In this document: positions 35,179-44,586 of the stretch, one piece after another | How the letters are laid out: each line of letters opens with the position of its first letter | Numbering within the stretch: position 1 is the first letter of the stretch | Source: Candidatus Uhrbacteria bacterium | Lineage (GTDB): Bacteria > Patescibacteriota > Patescibacteriia > UBA9934 | Assembly (NCBI GenBank): GCA_943354605.1 | Contig: CALRCK010000006.1 | Coordinates: forward strand, 1 to 50,953 | Length of the DNA stretch: 50,953 nucleotides | Reading direction: 5' to 3' | Made by a program: the position numbers and the translations under genes | The notes under the pieces: model-generated | Databases searched by the model: none | Seen by the model: the letters and a program-made list of their open reading frames with translations, nothing else | What the model was told of the DNA's origin: nothing

Positions 35179-37161
35179 ATGCGATACGAACACGACCACG
35201 AGAAGGACATTGTCTACTTTGGCCAAACCAATTTCCGCAATCAAATGCGGAGGTTTGGCATTAAAACCGACGACCGTCGTCGCCACATGTACATGGTGGG
35301 AAAGACGGGTATGGGAAAGACGACGCTTCTCGAAAACATGATTCTTGCGGATATTTATGCAGGTCATGGGTGTGCGTACATCGACCCACACGGAGACACG
35401 GTGTCCAAAATTTTGGATTACATCCCATCGTGGCGTATTAACGACGTGGTGTACTTCAATCCAGCAGACGGCGATTTTCCTATCGCGTTCAACATGCTGG
35501 AGAAAACGGAAGGCTGGGAAAACGTGAAGGACTACAACGCGAAAGTGATGTACAGCCTGCTGTCGATTTTCAAAAAAGTGTGGGAGAACGTGTGGAGCGC
35601 CCGCATGGAATATATTCTGCAGTACACCATTCTGGCGTTGCTTGATACTCCGGGCACCACATTGCTTGGTATTAATCGAATGCTCTCGGACAAGGAATAT
35701 CGCACGGAAATCGTCCAGAACGTGAAGGATCCAATGGTTCAGGCCTTTTGGTTAAAGGAATTTGCGCAGTACGACGTGAAGTTCGCGGCAGAGGCTTCTG
35801 CGCCAATTCAAAATAAGGTTGGTCAATTTCTTGCGTCGACCATGATGCGAAATATCGTCGCGCAATCAAAATCGTCGTTCAATTTCCGGGAGGTGATGGA
35901 CGGGCAAAAAATCTTGCTCGTGAACTTATCGAAAGGTCAGATTGGTGAAGACGCCATGCGCATTCTTGGCGGTATGTTGATTACGAAAATCTACATGTCG
36001 GCCATGGAGCGCGTGAACATTCGCGACGAAAATGAACGACAAGATTTTTACTTGTACGTGGACGAATTCCAGAACTTTGCCACTGAATCGTTCGCGGATA
36101 TTCTTTCCGAGGCTCGTAAATATCGGTTGAATCTCATTATCGCTCATCAGTACATTGCGCAGCTCGATAGCATGACATCGACGGCAGTTCGCGATGCAGT
36201 GTTCGGTAACGTTGGAAGTTTGATCACGTTTCGTATTGGTGCAAAAGACGCGGAGTTCATGGAAAGCGAATTCATGCCGCGGTTTACACCGGAAGACCTC
36301 ATCAACCTTCCAAAATATGGCATTTATCTGAAGCTCATGATTGACGGCGTGAGTAGCCAACCGTTTTCCGCAACAACGCTTCCACCAATCGCGCAACGAA
36401 CCGGAAGCGAAGAAAAGGTTATCGAACAATCGCGTGAGCGTTTCGGTGGGAACCGAAAGATGATCGAGGAGCACGTGATGACCTGGAGTGGTTTTGATCC
36501 AAACATTGATGTTGGTGAGGCACTGGCAAAAGTTGCTGCGGAAAAGAAGGAAGCAAAGAAGGCGCGTTTTGCACACGAATACACCTGTGCACGCTGCGGA
36601 AAGCTCTTCACGTTGCCGGTGGAGCTTGATCGGAGTCGCCCAATTTATTGCGACGATTGCCATGCGCTCATGGTAGAGGAGCGAAAGAAAAAAGGTTCAT
36701 CGAAGCCACCACAAGGAAAGCAGTATCCGCCTGAGCCGCCGAAGATATCGGCGAGCGAAATGGTGGTTACTCCAACGCCCGGCGCAACATCGCTCGAATC
36801 CTTGCCGCCACGACCAGATGCTCCAGTTGTTCATCACGCCGAGCTCAAAAACACACCAGACGATGGGCATACGCATAAACTTATTCCTGTTGCTCCTCCC
36901 GCGCCCCGACCGCGGCCTGCGCCATTAGCTCCTCGACCGGTTGCTTCGGCGCCGTCATCACCGATCGCGCCTGTTGCAGAAGGCCAGCCGGCAAAGAAAA
37001 AGCGTCGTCGGAAGAAGAAGTCGTCTGGACTTGGGTCGTCGATCCCGCCGATTCCAGCGGTCGCCGCAAAGCCCGCAAAAGACCCTGTCGCTGCGGCAAT
37101 GTCTGCGGGGCCTGTTCCAACGCCAGTCGCGCCAGGCGAACGCATCAGTTTCGATTCCTAA
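35179..37161 (+). CDS. TraD/VirD4-like type IV secretion ATPase with C-terminal zinc ribbon and Pro/Ala/Lys-rich tail
   Basis: MYMVGKTGMGKTTLLENMI, CAYIDPHGDTVSKIL, FYLYVDEFQNFATESFADILSEARKYRLNLIIAHQY; CARCGKLFTLPVELDRSRPIYCDDC. Confidence 0.88.
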   Translation: MRYEHDHEKDIVYFGQTNFRNQMRRFGIKTDDRRRHMYMVGKTGMGKTTLLENMILADIYAGHGCAYIDPHGDTVSKILDYIPSWRINDVVYFNPADGDFPIAFNMLEKTEGWENVKDYNAKVMYSLLSIFKKVWENVWSARMEYILQYTILALLDTPGTTLLGINRMLSDKEYRTEIVQNVKDPMVQAFWLKEFAQYDVKFAAEASAPIQNKVGQFLASTMMRNIVAQSKSSFNFREVMDGQKILLVNLSKGQIGEDAMRILGGMLITKIYMSAMERVNIRDENERQDFYLYVDEFQNFATESFADILSEARKYRLNLIIAHQYIAQLDSMTSTAVRDAVFGNVGSLITFRIGAKDAEFMESEFMPRFTPEDLINLPKYGIYLKLMIDGVSSQPFSATTLPPIAQRTGSEEKVIEQSRERFGGNRKMIEEHVMTWSGFDPNIDVGEALAKVAAEKKEAKKARFAHEYTCARCGKLFTLPVELDRSRPIYCDDCHALMVEERKKKGSSKPPQGKQYPPEPPKISASEMVVTPTPGATSLESLPPRPDAPVVHHAELKNTPDDGHTHKLIPVAPPAPRPRPAPLAPRPVASAPSSPIAPVAEGQPAKKKRRRKKKSSGLGSSIPPIPAVAAKPAKDPVAAAMSAGPVPTPVAPGERISFDS

Positions 37162-37170
37162 TTGCATTCT

Positions 37171-37944
37171 ATGGCGGTGATTTCTGCGCTCGTGCTTGGG
37201 TTGGTTGAGGGAATCACCGAGTTTTTGCCGGTATCATCGACCGGTCATCTCATTCTCTTCAACGAATGGTTTTCGTTTACGCCAGCGTTCACAAAGACGT
37301 TCGATATCGTTATTCAATTCGGCGCGATCCTCGCGGTGGTTGTGGTTTTTGCAAAACGATTCTGGCCGCTGAACGGATCGAATCTCCAATTGTGGAAGCG
37401 CGTGGTCGTGTCCGTGTTGCCGGCGCTCGTGTTCGGTGCGCTGTTTGGTTCGAAAATTCAAGAGGCATTATTCAATCCAACGGTTGTCGCGATCGCGTTG
37501 ATTATCGGCGGCGTTATCCTTCTGATCGCTGAACGATCGCGCAGGAAAGAATCGATCACAGATGTTGCGAAAATCGGGTACGGAAAGGCTTTCGCTATTG
37601 GCTGTATTCAGTGTTTAGCCTTTATTCCCGGAACGTCCCGATCGGCCGCCACGATCATCGGCACTATGTTCCTCGGTGCTTCGCGAGCGACTGCGGCGGA
37701 ATATTCGTTCTTTCTTGCAGTGCCAACCATTGCTGCGGCATCGGCATTTTCACTGCTGAAGCATCCAGTCGCGCTTGCAGGAAACGATGCGCTCATTCTC
37801 ACAATCGGATTCGTGGTTGCGTTCCTCTCTTCACTTGTCGTGATTCGATTATTCCTCCAATACATTCGCAATAAAACCTTCACGCCATTTGCGTATTATC
37901 GGATCGTGCTCGGCATTGTCATCCTGCTATTCTTTGCTCGATAA
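37171..37944 (+). CDS. uppP: Undecaprenyl-diphosphatase UppP/BacA
   Basis: LVEGITEFLPVSSTGHLIL, QCLAFIPGTSRSAATIIGTMFLGASRATAAEYSFFLAVP. Confidence 0.95.
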   Translation: MAVISALVLGLVEGITEFLPVSSTGHLILFNEWFSFTPAFTKTFDIVIQFGAILAVVVVFAKRFWPLNGSNLQLWKRVVVSVLPALVFGALFGSKIQEALFNPTVVAIALIIGGVILLIAERSRRKESITDVAKIGYGKAFAIGCIQCLAFIPGTSRSAATIIGTMFLGASRATAAEYSFFLAVPTIAAASAFSLLKHPVALAGNDALILTIGFVVAFLSSLVVIRLFLQYIRNKTFTPFAYYRIVLGIVILLFFAR

Positions 37945-37970
37945 CGCATTTTCGAGTACCGTAAGCGCGT

Positions 37971-38831
37971 ATGTCTACCCCCGTTGTTCGCGAATCTGCA
38001 GTCTGGAGCGATATTGCGCTGCTCGATTCTGGAAATTTTGAAAAGTGCGAGCGCTACGGCGATATTGTCATGATTCGTCCAGAACCACAGGCGTTGTGGG
38101 ACGTTGGGAATCCTTCGGGTTGGCAATCTGCGCATTTGGCGTATAAGCGACAGGGCCGTGAAGGGGAATGGACCACACACAAGCCGGTTCCAGAATCGTG
38201 GAATGTTTCATGGGAAAATCTGACGTTCCGTATTCGTCCAACGTCGTTTAAGCATACGGGGCTTTTTCCTGAACAGGCGAGTAATTGGAAGTGGATTCGG
38301 GAGAATGTGAAATCGGGAATGACGGTGCTCAACCTTTTCGGTTACACCGGTGGCGCAACATTGGCTGCGGCGAGTGTTGGAGCCGATGTGACGCATTGCG
38401 ATGCGAGTAAGCCGGTGGTGACGTGGGGCAAAGAGAACGCGGAGCTTTCCGGGCTCGGCGATGCTCCGATTCGATGGATCGTCGACGATGTGCAAAAGTT
38501 TGTCTCGCGTGAAATTCGTCGGGGGAACACCTACGACGTGATCATGCTTGATCCTCCGGCATTCGGTCGTGGGCCAGAGGGGGAATTGTGGCAGTTTGAA
38601 GAGCACCTCCCGGTACTGCTCGCCGACTGTGCGAAGCTGTTGAAACCAGAATCTGGAGCACTGGTATTGAATGCATATTCTCTGGGATTCCCGGCGCTGG
38701 CTCTCGAGAACCTTGTTCGAACGACGATGCCGTTTGTGAAAATAATCGCAGCGGTGGAACTCACACTCAAAGAAGAATCTCCCCGCGCATTCGAATTGCC
38801 AACCGGCATCGTGATTCGTGCAACGTGGTAG
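37971..38831 (+). CDS. Class I SAM-dependent methyltransferase (RlmI/YccW-like)
   Basis: VLNLFGYTGGATLAAASVGADVTHCDASKPVVTWGKENAELSGL, DVIMLDPPAFGRGPEGELW. Confidence 0.88.
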   Translation: MSTPVVRESAVWSDIALLDSGNFEKCERYGDIVMIRPEPQALWDVGNPSGWQSAHLAYKRQGREGEWTTHKPVPESWNVSWENLTFRIRPTSFKHTGLFPEQASNWKWIRENVKSGMTVLNLFGYTGGATLAAASVGADVTHCDASKPVVTWGKENAELSGLGDAPIRWIVDDVQKFVSREIRRGNTYDVIMLDPPAFGRGPEGELWQFEEHLPVLLADCAKLLKPESGALVLNAYSLGFPALALENLVRTTMPFVKIIAAVELTLKEESPRAFELPTGIVIRATW

Positions 38832-38886
38832 TCGATGTTGATAATCGATGGCTTGGATTTGATTGCTTTGATACGATGAACTGACT

Positions 38887-39267
38887 ATGACTGACGAAGA
38901 AAAAAATCAGCTTGGTGCCGTCCTCGAAATCGTGCAATCCATGCAAAAAATCATGGCCACGAAGGACGATCTGAAGAGCTTCGCCACGAAGGACGATCTG
39001 AAGAGCTTCGCCACGAAGGACGATCTGAAGAGCTTCGCCACGAAGGACGATGTCGCTGCTATTCTTGAGGATATTGAGTTTATTAAGGATTCAATGGCGA
39101 CTAAGGAGGATCTTGCTGCTGTAAAATCTGAACTCATTACGCATATCGATGGTTTTGCGCAGCAGAATCAGAAATTTGACCATGAACTTGTTGCTGCACG
39201 GTCGCAATGCAACCGTATTGAGGAACGCGTGGAGGTTTTAGAATTGAAGGCGGGAATCGGGGCGTAA
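38887..39267 (+). CDS. Coiled-coil protein with tandem ATKDDLKSF repeats
   Basis: 126 aa; three perfect 9-aa repeats plus degenerate flanking units. Confidence 0.75.
   Translation: MTDEEKNQLGAVLEIVQSMQKIMATKDDLKSFATKDDLKSFATKDDLKSFATKDDVAAILEDIEFIKDSMATKEDLAAVKSELITHIDGFAQQNQKFDHELVAARSQCNRIEERVEVLELKAGIGA
38956..39054 (+). repeat. 27-bp tandem direct repeat inside CDS, 3 full copies plus a partial
   Basis: gccacgaaggacgatctgaagagcttc repeated at 38956, 38983 and 39010, partial at 39037. Confidence 0.95.
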
Positions 39268-39269
39268 AT

Positions 39270-39842
39270 ATGAACGACATTGTCTTGGACATCGAAACAC
39301 AGAACACGTTCGAGGAGGTTGGGGGATATTTCACTGATAAATTGAAGGTCTCGATCGTTGTTGCGTATTACTACGCAACCGATACGTACGAATCATATTT
39401 AGAGCACGAGCTTCCGCTCATGTTTAAGAAGCTCGAAACCGGCGGGAGAATCATTGGGTACAACTCCATTGGGTTTGACATGCCCGTGTTGAATAATTAT
39501 TACGCTGGTGACCTTCTACAATTGCCGCAACTCGATATTCTGAAAGAGATTGAGAAGTCTCTTGGCTACCGCATTAAGCTCGACGATGTTGCCGCGGCAA
39601 CGATCGGTGCCCGAAAATCAAGCCATGGATTGCAAGCCGTTGCTTGGTGGAAAGAGGGGAAAATCGATGAAATTCGGGAGTATTGTCAGCAGGACGTGAA
39701 GGTAACAAAAGAGGTGTACGAATTTGGCCTGAAAAATGGCTATGTGCTGTTCGATGACCGGTCTGGAGAGCGTCGATTGATCCCAGTGAATTTCACCCCA
39801 GTTCCCGAAAAGACCGTCGTGAATTTGACGATGGGTTTCTAG
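39270..39842 (+). CDS. Predicted 3'-5' exonuclease (RNase H-like/DnaQ fold)
   Basis: IVLDIETQNTFEEVGG, IIGYNSIGFDMPVLNNYY, EYCQQDVKVTKEVYEFG. Confidence 0.8.
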   Translation: MNDIVLDIETQNTFEEVGGYFTDKLKVSIVVAYYYATDTYESYLEHELPLMFKKLETGGRIIGYNSIGFDMPVLNNYYAGDLLQLPQLDILKEIEKSLGYRIKLDDVAAATIGARKSSHGLQAVAWWKEGKIDEIREYCQQDVKVTKEVYEFGLKNGYVLFDDRSGERRLIPVNFTPVPEKTVVNLTMGF

Positions 39843-39875
39843 GGACTTATCCCCGTGGATATGTTCTCTTGACCG

Positions 39876-39905
39876 CGCCTTGGAACACTCCAGGGCGTGT
39901 TTTTT
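39876..39905 (+). terminator. Intrinsic terminator after the exonuclease gene
   Basis: CGCCtTGGAacacTCCAgGGCGtgTTTTTT. Confidence 0.75.
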
Positions 39906-40047
39906 CTTGATTTTTTTTGGGTGAAAAATCCGCAACGGCGTTATCCACTTTTTTGGTGGACCGTCGAACTGCAGACCACTAGATGTAGTGCTATACTCGC
40001 CAATGCACCACAAGCGATTGTGTTGCGTCGTCGATAGGAGGAATCCA

Positions 40048-40074
40048 CCCAGATTCTTCTTCTGGGATTTTTTT
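40048..40074 (+). terminator. Hairpin plus T-run inside the nrdJ leader (possible attenuator)
   Basis: CCCAGAttcttctTCTGGGATTTTTTT, about 55 nt before the nrdJ ATG. Confidence 0.55.
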
Positions 40075-40129
40075 ATCCCAAATGTGATCAACGTCGTCAT
40101 TTATTTATTCCGCTAGACCTCGAAGATGT

Positions 40130-43100
40130 ATGTCCGCAGCAATTGTGAAGGAGGGCACAGTACAAACACGCGAAGCTGATGTCACGTCCGCCGTGTATGG
40201 CTACATGACGTCGGTGAAGGAGGTGGTGAAGCGCGACGGAACGCATGAGGTGTTTTCTTCGGAGAAGCTTGAGCGATCGGTGATCCAAACGTTGCTCGCT
40301 GCGGGGTTGAAAGAAAAAGATCTTCCACGCTACGTGAATCGCATCACCGGAAATATCCTTTCTCGCATTCAACGCCGTTTTGATGGTCACACCACGCCAA
40401 CATCCAGCATTATTCGGGAGATGGTTGCTGTTGCGCTGATCGACAATAACCTTGTCCATGTTGCTCGCGTGTTTTTGTCCTACCGAAAATCCGATGTCGC
40501 TCTTGCTGCGGAGCAGTACGGAAAGGGTATTTCCATGGATCGCTATTTCACCAAGGAAGGTGTTCATCCGTACGATTTGCTCACCTGGGAGAAGCGCACG
40601 GCGAGCATTACGAACGAAAAGGGTGCCGTGGTTTTTGAGCAGAAGGACATTGAGGTTCCAAGCACCTGGAGCCAAACATCGGTGAACATCGTTGCGCAGA
40701 AGTATTTCCGCGGAAAAGTCGGCACACCAGAGCGCGAAACGTCAATGAAGCAGCTCATGAGCCGTGTTGCGGTGACGATGGCGAACTGGGGCCGAAAGGA
40801 TGGCTATTTTGCAACCAAGAAAGACGCGCAGGTGTTTGAAGACGAATTGACTTGGATTTTGGTGAACCAAATGGCGGCATTTAACTCGCCAGTGTGGTTC
40901 AACGTTGGCATCAATCCACACCCACAGTGCTCGGCATGTTTCATTAATAGCGTTGAGGACGACATGCGTTCAATTCTTCACCTGACGGCTACCGAAAGCA
41001 TGTTGTTCAAGCAGGGTTCGGGAACCGGATCAAACCTTTCCAATCTCCGATCGTCCCAGGAATACCTTGGTGGAAGCAACGGCCGATCATCGGGTCCGGT
41101 GAGTTTCATGAAGGGCTTGGACTCCTTCGCGGGCATTGTGAAGTCTGGCGGAAAGACGCGCCGCGCCGCGAAGATGGTTATTCTGAACGTTGGTCACCCA
41201 GACATCATGACGTTCATCGAATGTAAGGCAAAGGAAGAGCGCAAGGCATGGACGTTGGTGGATGCTGGGTACGACAGCGGCATGGATGGTGAAGCATACG
41301 GATCCATCTACTTCCAGAACGCCAACAACTCGGTGCGTGTGACCGACGACTTTATGCGTGCGGTGGAAATGGATGGCGAGTGGGTGACGCACGAAGTAAC
41401 GACCGGCAAGCCATCCTTGACGTACAAGGCGCGAGACGTGATGCGCAGCATGGCGGAGTGCGCGTGGCAGTGCGGTGACCCTGGCATTCAGTACGATACA
41501 ACCTCGAATCGTTGGCACACGTCAAAGAACACGGGCCGAATCAATGCAAGCAACCCATGTTCGGAATACATGTTCTTGGACGACACCGCGTGTAACTTGT
41601 CGTCACTGAACTTGATGAAGTTCCGCAAGGAAGTGAATGGCGTCATGGAGTTTGATGTGCAGTCGTTCATTCGCGCAGCAAAGGTGATGATTACCGCCAT
41701 GGAAATCACCGTCGGCAACTCGAGCTACCCAACACCATCCATTGAACAGAACAGCCACGATTTCCGTCCACTCGGAATTGGCTTTGCAAACCTTGGTGCA
41801 CTCTTGATGAGCCGCGGCGTTGCGTACGACTCTGACGAAGGCCGAAACATTGCCGGCGGAATTATGTCGTTGCTTTCTGGCTGTACGTACGAACAGAGCG
41901 CGCATATTGCGGAGAAGATTGGCGCGTTCGCTGGATTCGAATTGAACAAGGAGCCATGTATGGAAGTGATGCGCATGCATCGCGACGCAACATATGCAAT
42001 GAACCTTGAATCGTTGCCAGCCGACATTGCTGCTGCCGCAAAGGCATCGTGGGACAAGGTTGTTGAGGAAGGCGAAAAACACGGTTTGCGTAATGCGCAG
42101 ATTTCCGTACTTGCTCCAACAGGAACCATCGCGTTCTTGATGGACTGCGACACCACGGGAATTGAACCAGACATCGCGATCGTCAAATATAAGTGGTTGG
42201 TTGGTGGTGGAATGCTCAAAATGGTGAACCAGACCGTTCCAGAAGCATTGACGCGCTTGGGCTACAGCGCGGATGAGCGCAAGGCGATCCTCGAATTTAT
42301 CGACAAGCAGGATACCATCGAAGGCGCACCATTCGTGAAGCCAGAACATCTTTCCGTCTTCGACTGTGCGTTTAAGGCAAAGAATGGCGTGCGGTCGATT
42401 CACTACATGGGTCACCTTCGTATGATGGCCGCAGTGCAGCCGTTTATTTCTGGTGCCATCAGCAAAACGGTGAACATGCCAAACGAGGCAACGGTTGAGG
42501 AAATCGAAAAAGTGTACATGGAAGGTTGGAAGATGGGGTTGAAAGCGATCGCCATTTACCGCGACGGCAGCAAGCGTCAGCAAGCACTCACCACCAGCAA
42601 GGAAAAGGATTCGGGAAAGATGAATGCGGATATTAAGACGGCTGCGGCTGCAACGGCTGCTGCGGAGTCGGTGCCAACCGTGAAGGTTGCGCCAATCGCG
42701 GAGAATGGTAATGCACCACGTCGTCGCCGCTTGCCAGATGAACGTCGTGCAATCAACCACAAGTTCTTGGTTGGCGGACACAAGGGCTTCATCACCGTCG
42801 GCTTGTACGACGACGGCACGCCAGGCGAGATGTTCATTACCATGGCGAAGGAAGGATCGGTCATCAGTGGTTTGATGGATGCGTTCGCAACGTCAGTTTC
42901 TATCGGCTTGCAGTACGGCGTGCCAATCCAGGTCCTCGTAAACAAGTTCGTGCACATGCGGTTTGAGCCATCCGGATTCACGAACAACCCAAACATCCGC
43001 ATTGCGAAATCGATCGTCGATTACATCTTCCGCTGGATGGCGCTCAAGTTCCTTTCGCCACAAGAACAGATTGCTGTTGGTATCAACGTGGTCCCAGCAA

Positions 43101-43366
43101 TCGGCGATTCCGTTGTTGCCGATCGTGCTGTCGACCCTGCTGTAGCTCCAGCGCAAGCCACGGAACTCCAGCCAACCATCTTCGCCACGGCATCCGAGGC
43201 AAATCCAATGATGACTCCTGGCACAGCGCCACAGAAAACAGGTCTCACGTCCACCTTCAACAACACTGCTGACGCCCCAGCCTGCGACACCTGCGGCAAC
43301 ATCATGGTGCGCAACGCAGCCTGCTACAAGTGCCTGAACTGCGGCAGCACAAGCGGATGCTCCTGA
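40130..43366 (+). CDS. nrdJ: Adenosylcobalamin-dependent (class II) ribonucleoside-diphosphate reductase with N-terminal ATP cone
   Basis: VVKRDGTHEVFSSEKLERSVIQTLLAAG (ATP cone), FNSPVWFNVGI, NPCSEYMFLDDTACNLSSLNLMKF, APTGTIAFLMDCDTTGIEPD, C-terminal CDTCGNIMVRNAACYKCLNCGSTSGCS. Confidence 0.95.
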   Translation: MSAAIVKEGTVQTREADVTSAVYGYMTSVKEVVKRDGTHEVFSSEKLERSVIQTLLAAGLKEKDLPRYVNRITGNILSRIQRRFDGHTTPTSSIIREMVAVALIDNNLVHVARVFLSYRKSDVALAAEQYGKGISMDRYFTKEGVHPYDLLTWEKRTASITNEKGAVVFEQKDIEVPSTWSQTSVNIVAQKYFRGKVGTPERETSMKQLMSRVAVTMANWGRKDGYFATKKDAQVFEDELTWILVNQMAAFNSPVWFNVGINPHPQCSACFINSVEDDMRSILHLTATESMLFKQGSGTGSNLSNLRSSQEYLGGSNGRSSGPVSFMKGLDSFAGIVKSGGKTRRAAKMVILNVGHPDIMTFIECKAKEERKAWTLVDAGYDSGMDGEAYGSIYFQNANNSVRVTDDFMRAVEMDGEWVTHEVTTGKPSLTYKARDVMRSMAECAWQCGDPGIQYDTTSNRWHTSKNTGRINASNPCSEYMFLDDTACNLSSLNLMKFRKEVNGVMEFDVQSFIRAAKVMITAMEITVGNSSYPTPSIEQNSHDFRPLGIGFANLGALLMSRGVAYDSDEGRNIAGGIMSLLSGCTYEQSAHIAEKIGAFAGFELNKEPCMEVMRMHRDATYAMNLESLPADIAAAAKASWDKVVEEGEKHGLRNAQISVLAPTGTIAFLMDCDTTGIEPDIAIVKYKWLVGGGMLKMVNQTVPEALTRLGYSADERKAILEFIDKQDTIEGAPFVKPEHLSVFDCAFKAKNGVRSIHYMGHLRMMAAVQPFISGAISKTVNMPNEATVEEIEKVYMEGWKMGLKAIAIYRDGSKRQQALTTSKEKDSGKMNADIKTAAAATAAAESVPTVKVAPIAENGNAPRRRRLPDERRAINHKFLVGGHKGFITVGLYDDGTPGEMFITMAKEGSVISGLMDAFATSVSIGLQYGVPIQVLVNKFVHMRFEPSGFTNNPNIRIAKSIVDYIFRWMALKFLSPQEQIAVGINVVPAIGDSVVADRAVDPAVAPAQATELQPTIFATASEANPMMTPGTAPQKTGLTSTFNNTADAPACDTCGNIMVRNAACYKCLNCGSTSGCS

Positions 43367-43380
43367 AGAATGTTCAAGAA

Positions 43381-43411
43381 CATAGGTCCTATTGGACCAA
43401 TAGGACCTATG
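43381..43411. promoter_or_regulatory. 31-nt perfect palindrome ending on the start codon of the adenosyltransferase gene
   Basis: CATAGGTCCTATTGG-a-CCAATAGGACCTATG, 15-bp arms. Confidence 0.85.
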
Positions 43412-43996
43412 ACTCAATTTGAAAAACCCATTCTCGACGAACGCATTAAGGGCCGACAAGGTTACGGGCTGATTCAGCTCATTCATGGCCATGGAAAAGG
43501 GAAGACGACGGCGGCGTTGGGGCAGGCGGTGCGGTGTGCGGGGGCGGGGAAGAGGGTGTTGATTGTGTATTTTGATAAAGGTGGAACGTCGCATTACAGC
43601 GAGCGGTGCATTATCGACCAGATTGAGGGAATCGATTATGTCGCCACTGGGCGAGATCGGATCGACCCTGTCACGAACCGGTTCGACTTTTCAATTACGG
43701 ATGAGGACCGAACAGAGGCCGCGAAGGGAATCGAAGTGGCGAAGGCGGCGATGATGTCGGGGGAGTACGATCTGGTGATTCTCGATGAGATTAATTCCAC
43801 GCAGAACCTTGGGATGCTTTCGGTTGAATCGGTGATCGATGCGCTGCGATCGAAGGGGGAGAATGTTGAGGTGATTCTCACGGGAAGAAACCCTGCGCAA
43901 GAGTTCCTCGACGCCGCACATCTCGTCACGGAAATGCAATTACAAAGGCATTATTTCTATTCTGGTGTTCAGGCTCGGGAGGGGCTGGACTTCTAA
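43409..43996 (+). CDS. cobO: Cob(I)alamin adenosyltransferase (CobA/BtuR/CobO type)
   Basis: GLIQLIHGHGKGKTTAALGQAVRCAGAGKRVLIVYFDKGG, YDLVILDEINSTQNLGML, VILTGRNPAQEFLDAAHLVTEM. Confidence 0.93.
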   Translation: MTQFEKPILDERIKGRQGYGLIQLIHGHGKGKTTAALGQAVRCAGAGKRVLIVYFDKGGTSHYSERCIIDQIEGIDYVATGRDRIDPVTNRFDFSITDEDRTEAAKGIEVAKAAMMSGEYDLVILDEINSTQNLGMLSVESVIDALRSKGENVEVILTGRNPAQEFLDAAHLVTEMQLQRHYFYSGVQAREGLDF

Positions 43997-44113
43997 CTGG
44001 TCGAAAATCCCATTCTCCTGTATGTTCTTTTTCTGTTGTGGATACGTACTCCCTCGGATTCTTCCGAGCCGGGTATACTGATCCCGAACATTGTTGTTCT
44101 CATCAAATTTTCT

Positions 44114-44542
44114 ATGATTATTGCCGAGATTATTTCAGCGCTTCAAAACGGGACCGATATTGTTGTTCGCGATAAAACCTTTCATCCTCGTTCGGTCGAA
44201 ACCGTTATTCTCGATTCCGGCGAGAATGTGTTTTGGGCTTACGGCGATGCTGGCATCTGGCTTTCGGTGGATCCAGGCGGAGAGGAGATTATGCAATTTG
44301 AGGATATTGATGAGGAGCTTGAGCCCGAAGACGACGTGGTGGTGTACGGCGGAAACGACTTTGAGTTCTCGTATGAGGGCTCTGCAACATTGAAGGATGA
44401 CGAAACTGCGGCGATGTACACCTTCCGCGAGTTTGAAAGCGCCGACGGCCGGCGTATTCGCCTCACAACCGACGAGGGGAACGGCGATACCACTGTGTCT
44501 TCCGGATCCGTGGTGACCGAGGAAGAAATTCAAGAAGCATAA
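44114..44542 (+). CDS. Hypothetical acidic protein
   Basis: 142 aa; MIIAEIISALQNGTDIVVRDKTFHPRSVETVILDSGENVFWAYGDAGIWLSVDPGGEEI. Confidence 0.7.
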   Translation: MIIAEIISALQNGTDIVVRDKTFHPRSVETVILDSGENVFWAYGDAGIWLSVDPGGEEIMQFEDIDEELEPEDDVVVYGGNDFEFSYEGSATLKDDETAAMYTFREFESADGRRIRLTTDEGNGDTTVSSGSVVTEEEIQEA

Positions 44543-44549
44543 ACAGAAA

Positions 44550-44573
44550 CGGACGCTTCGGCGTCCTTTTTTG
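44550..44573 (+). terminator. Intrinsic terminator
   Basis: GGACGC-ttcg-GCGTCC-TTTTTT. Confidence 0.9.
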
Positions 44574-44586
44574 TTATACTTCCCGT

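Noticed and set aside
38956-39054. CRISPR-like direct repeats
   Set aside because: Units are contiguous with no spacers and are in-frame coding repeats.
39850-40129. Cobalamin riboswitch upstream of nrdJ
   Set aside because: No recognisable B12-box (GCCACTG-like core) or cobalamin aptamer layout by eye.
41603-42781. 392-aa minus-strand ORF inside nrdJ
   Set aside because: Antisense shadow of a highly conserved RNR; no recognisable domain.
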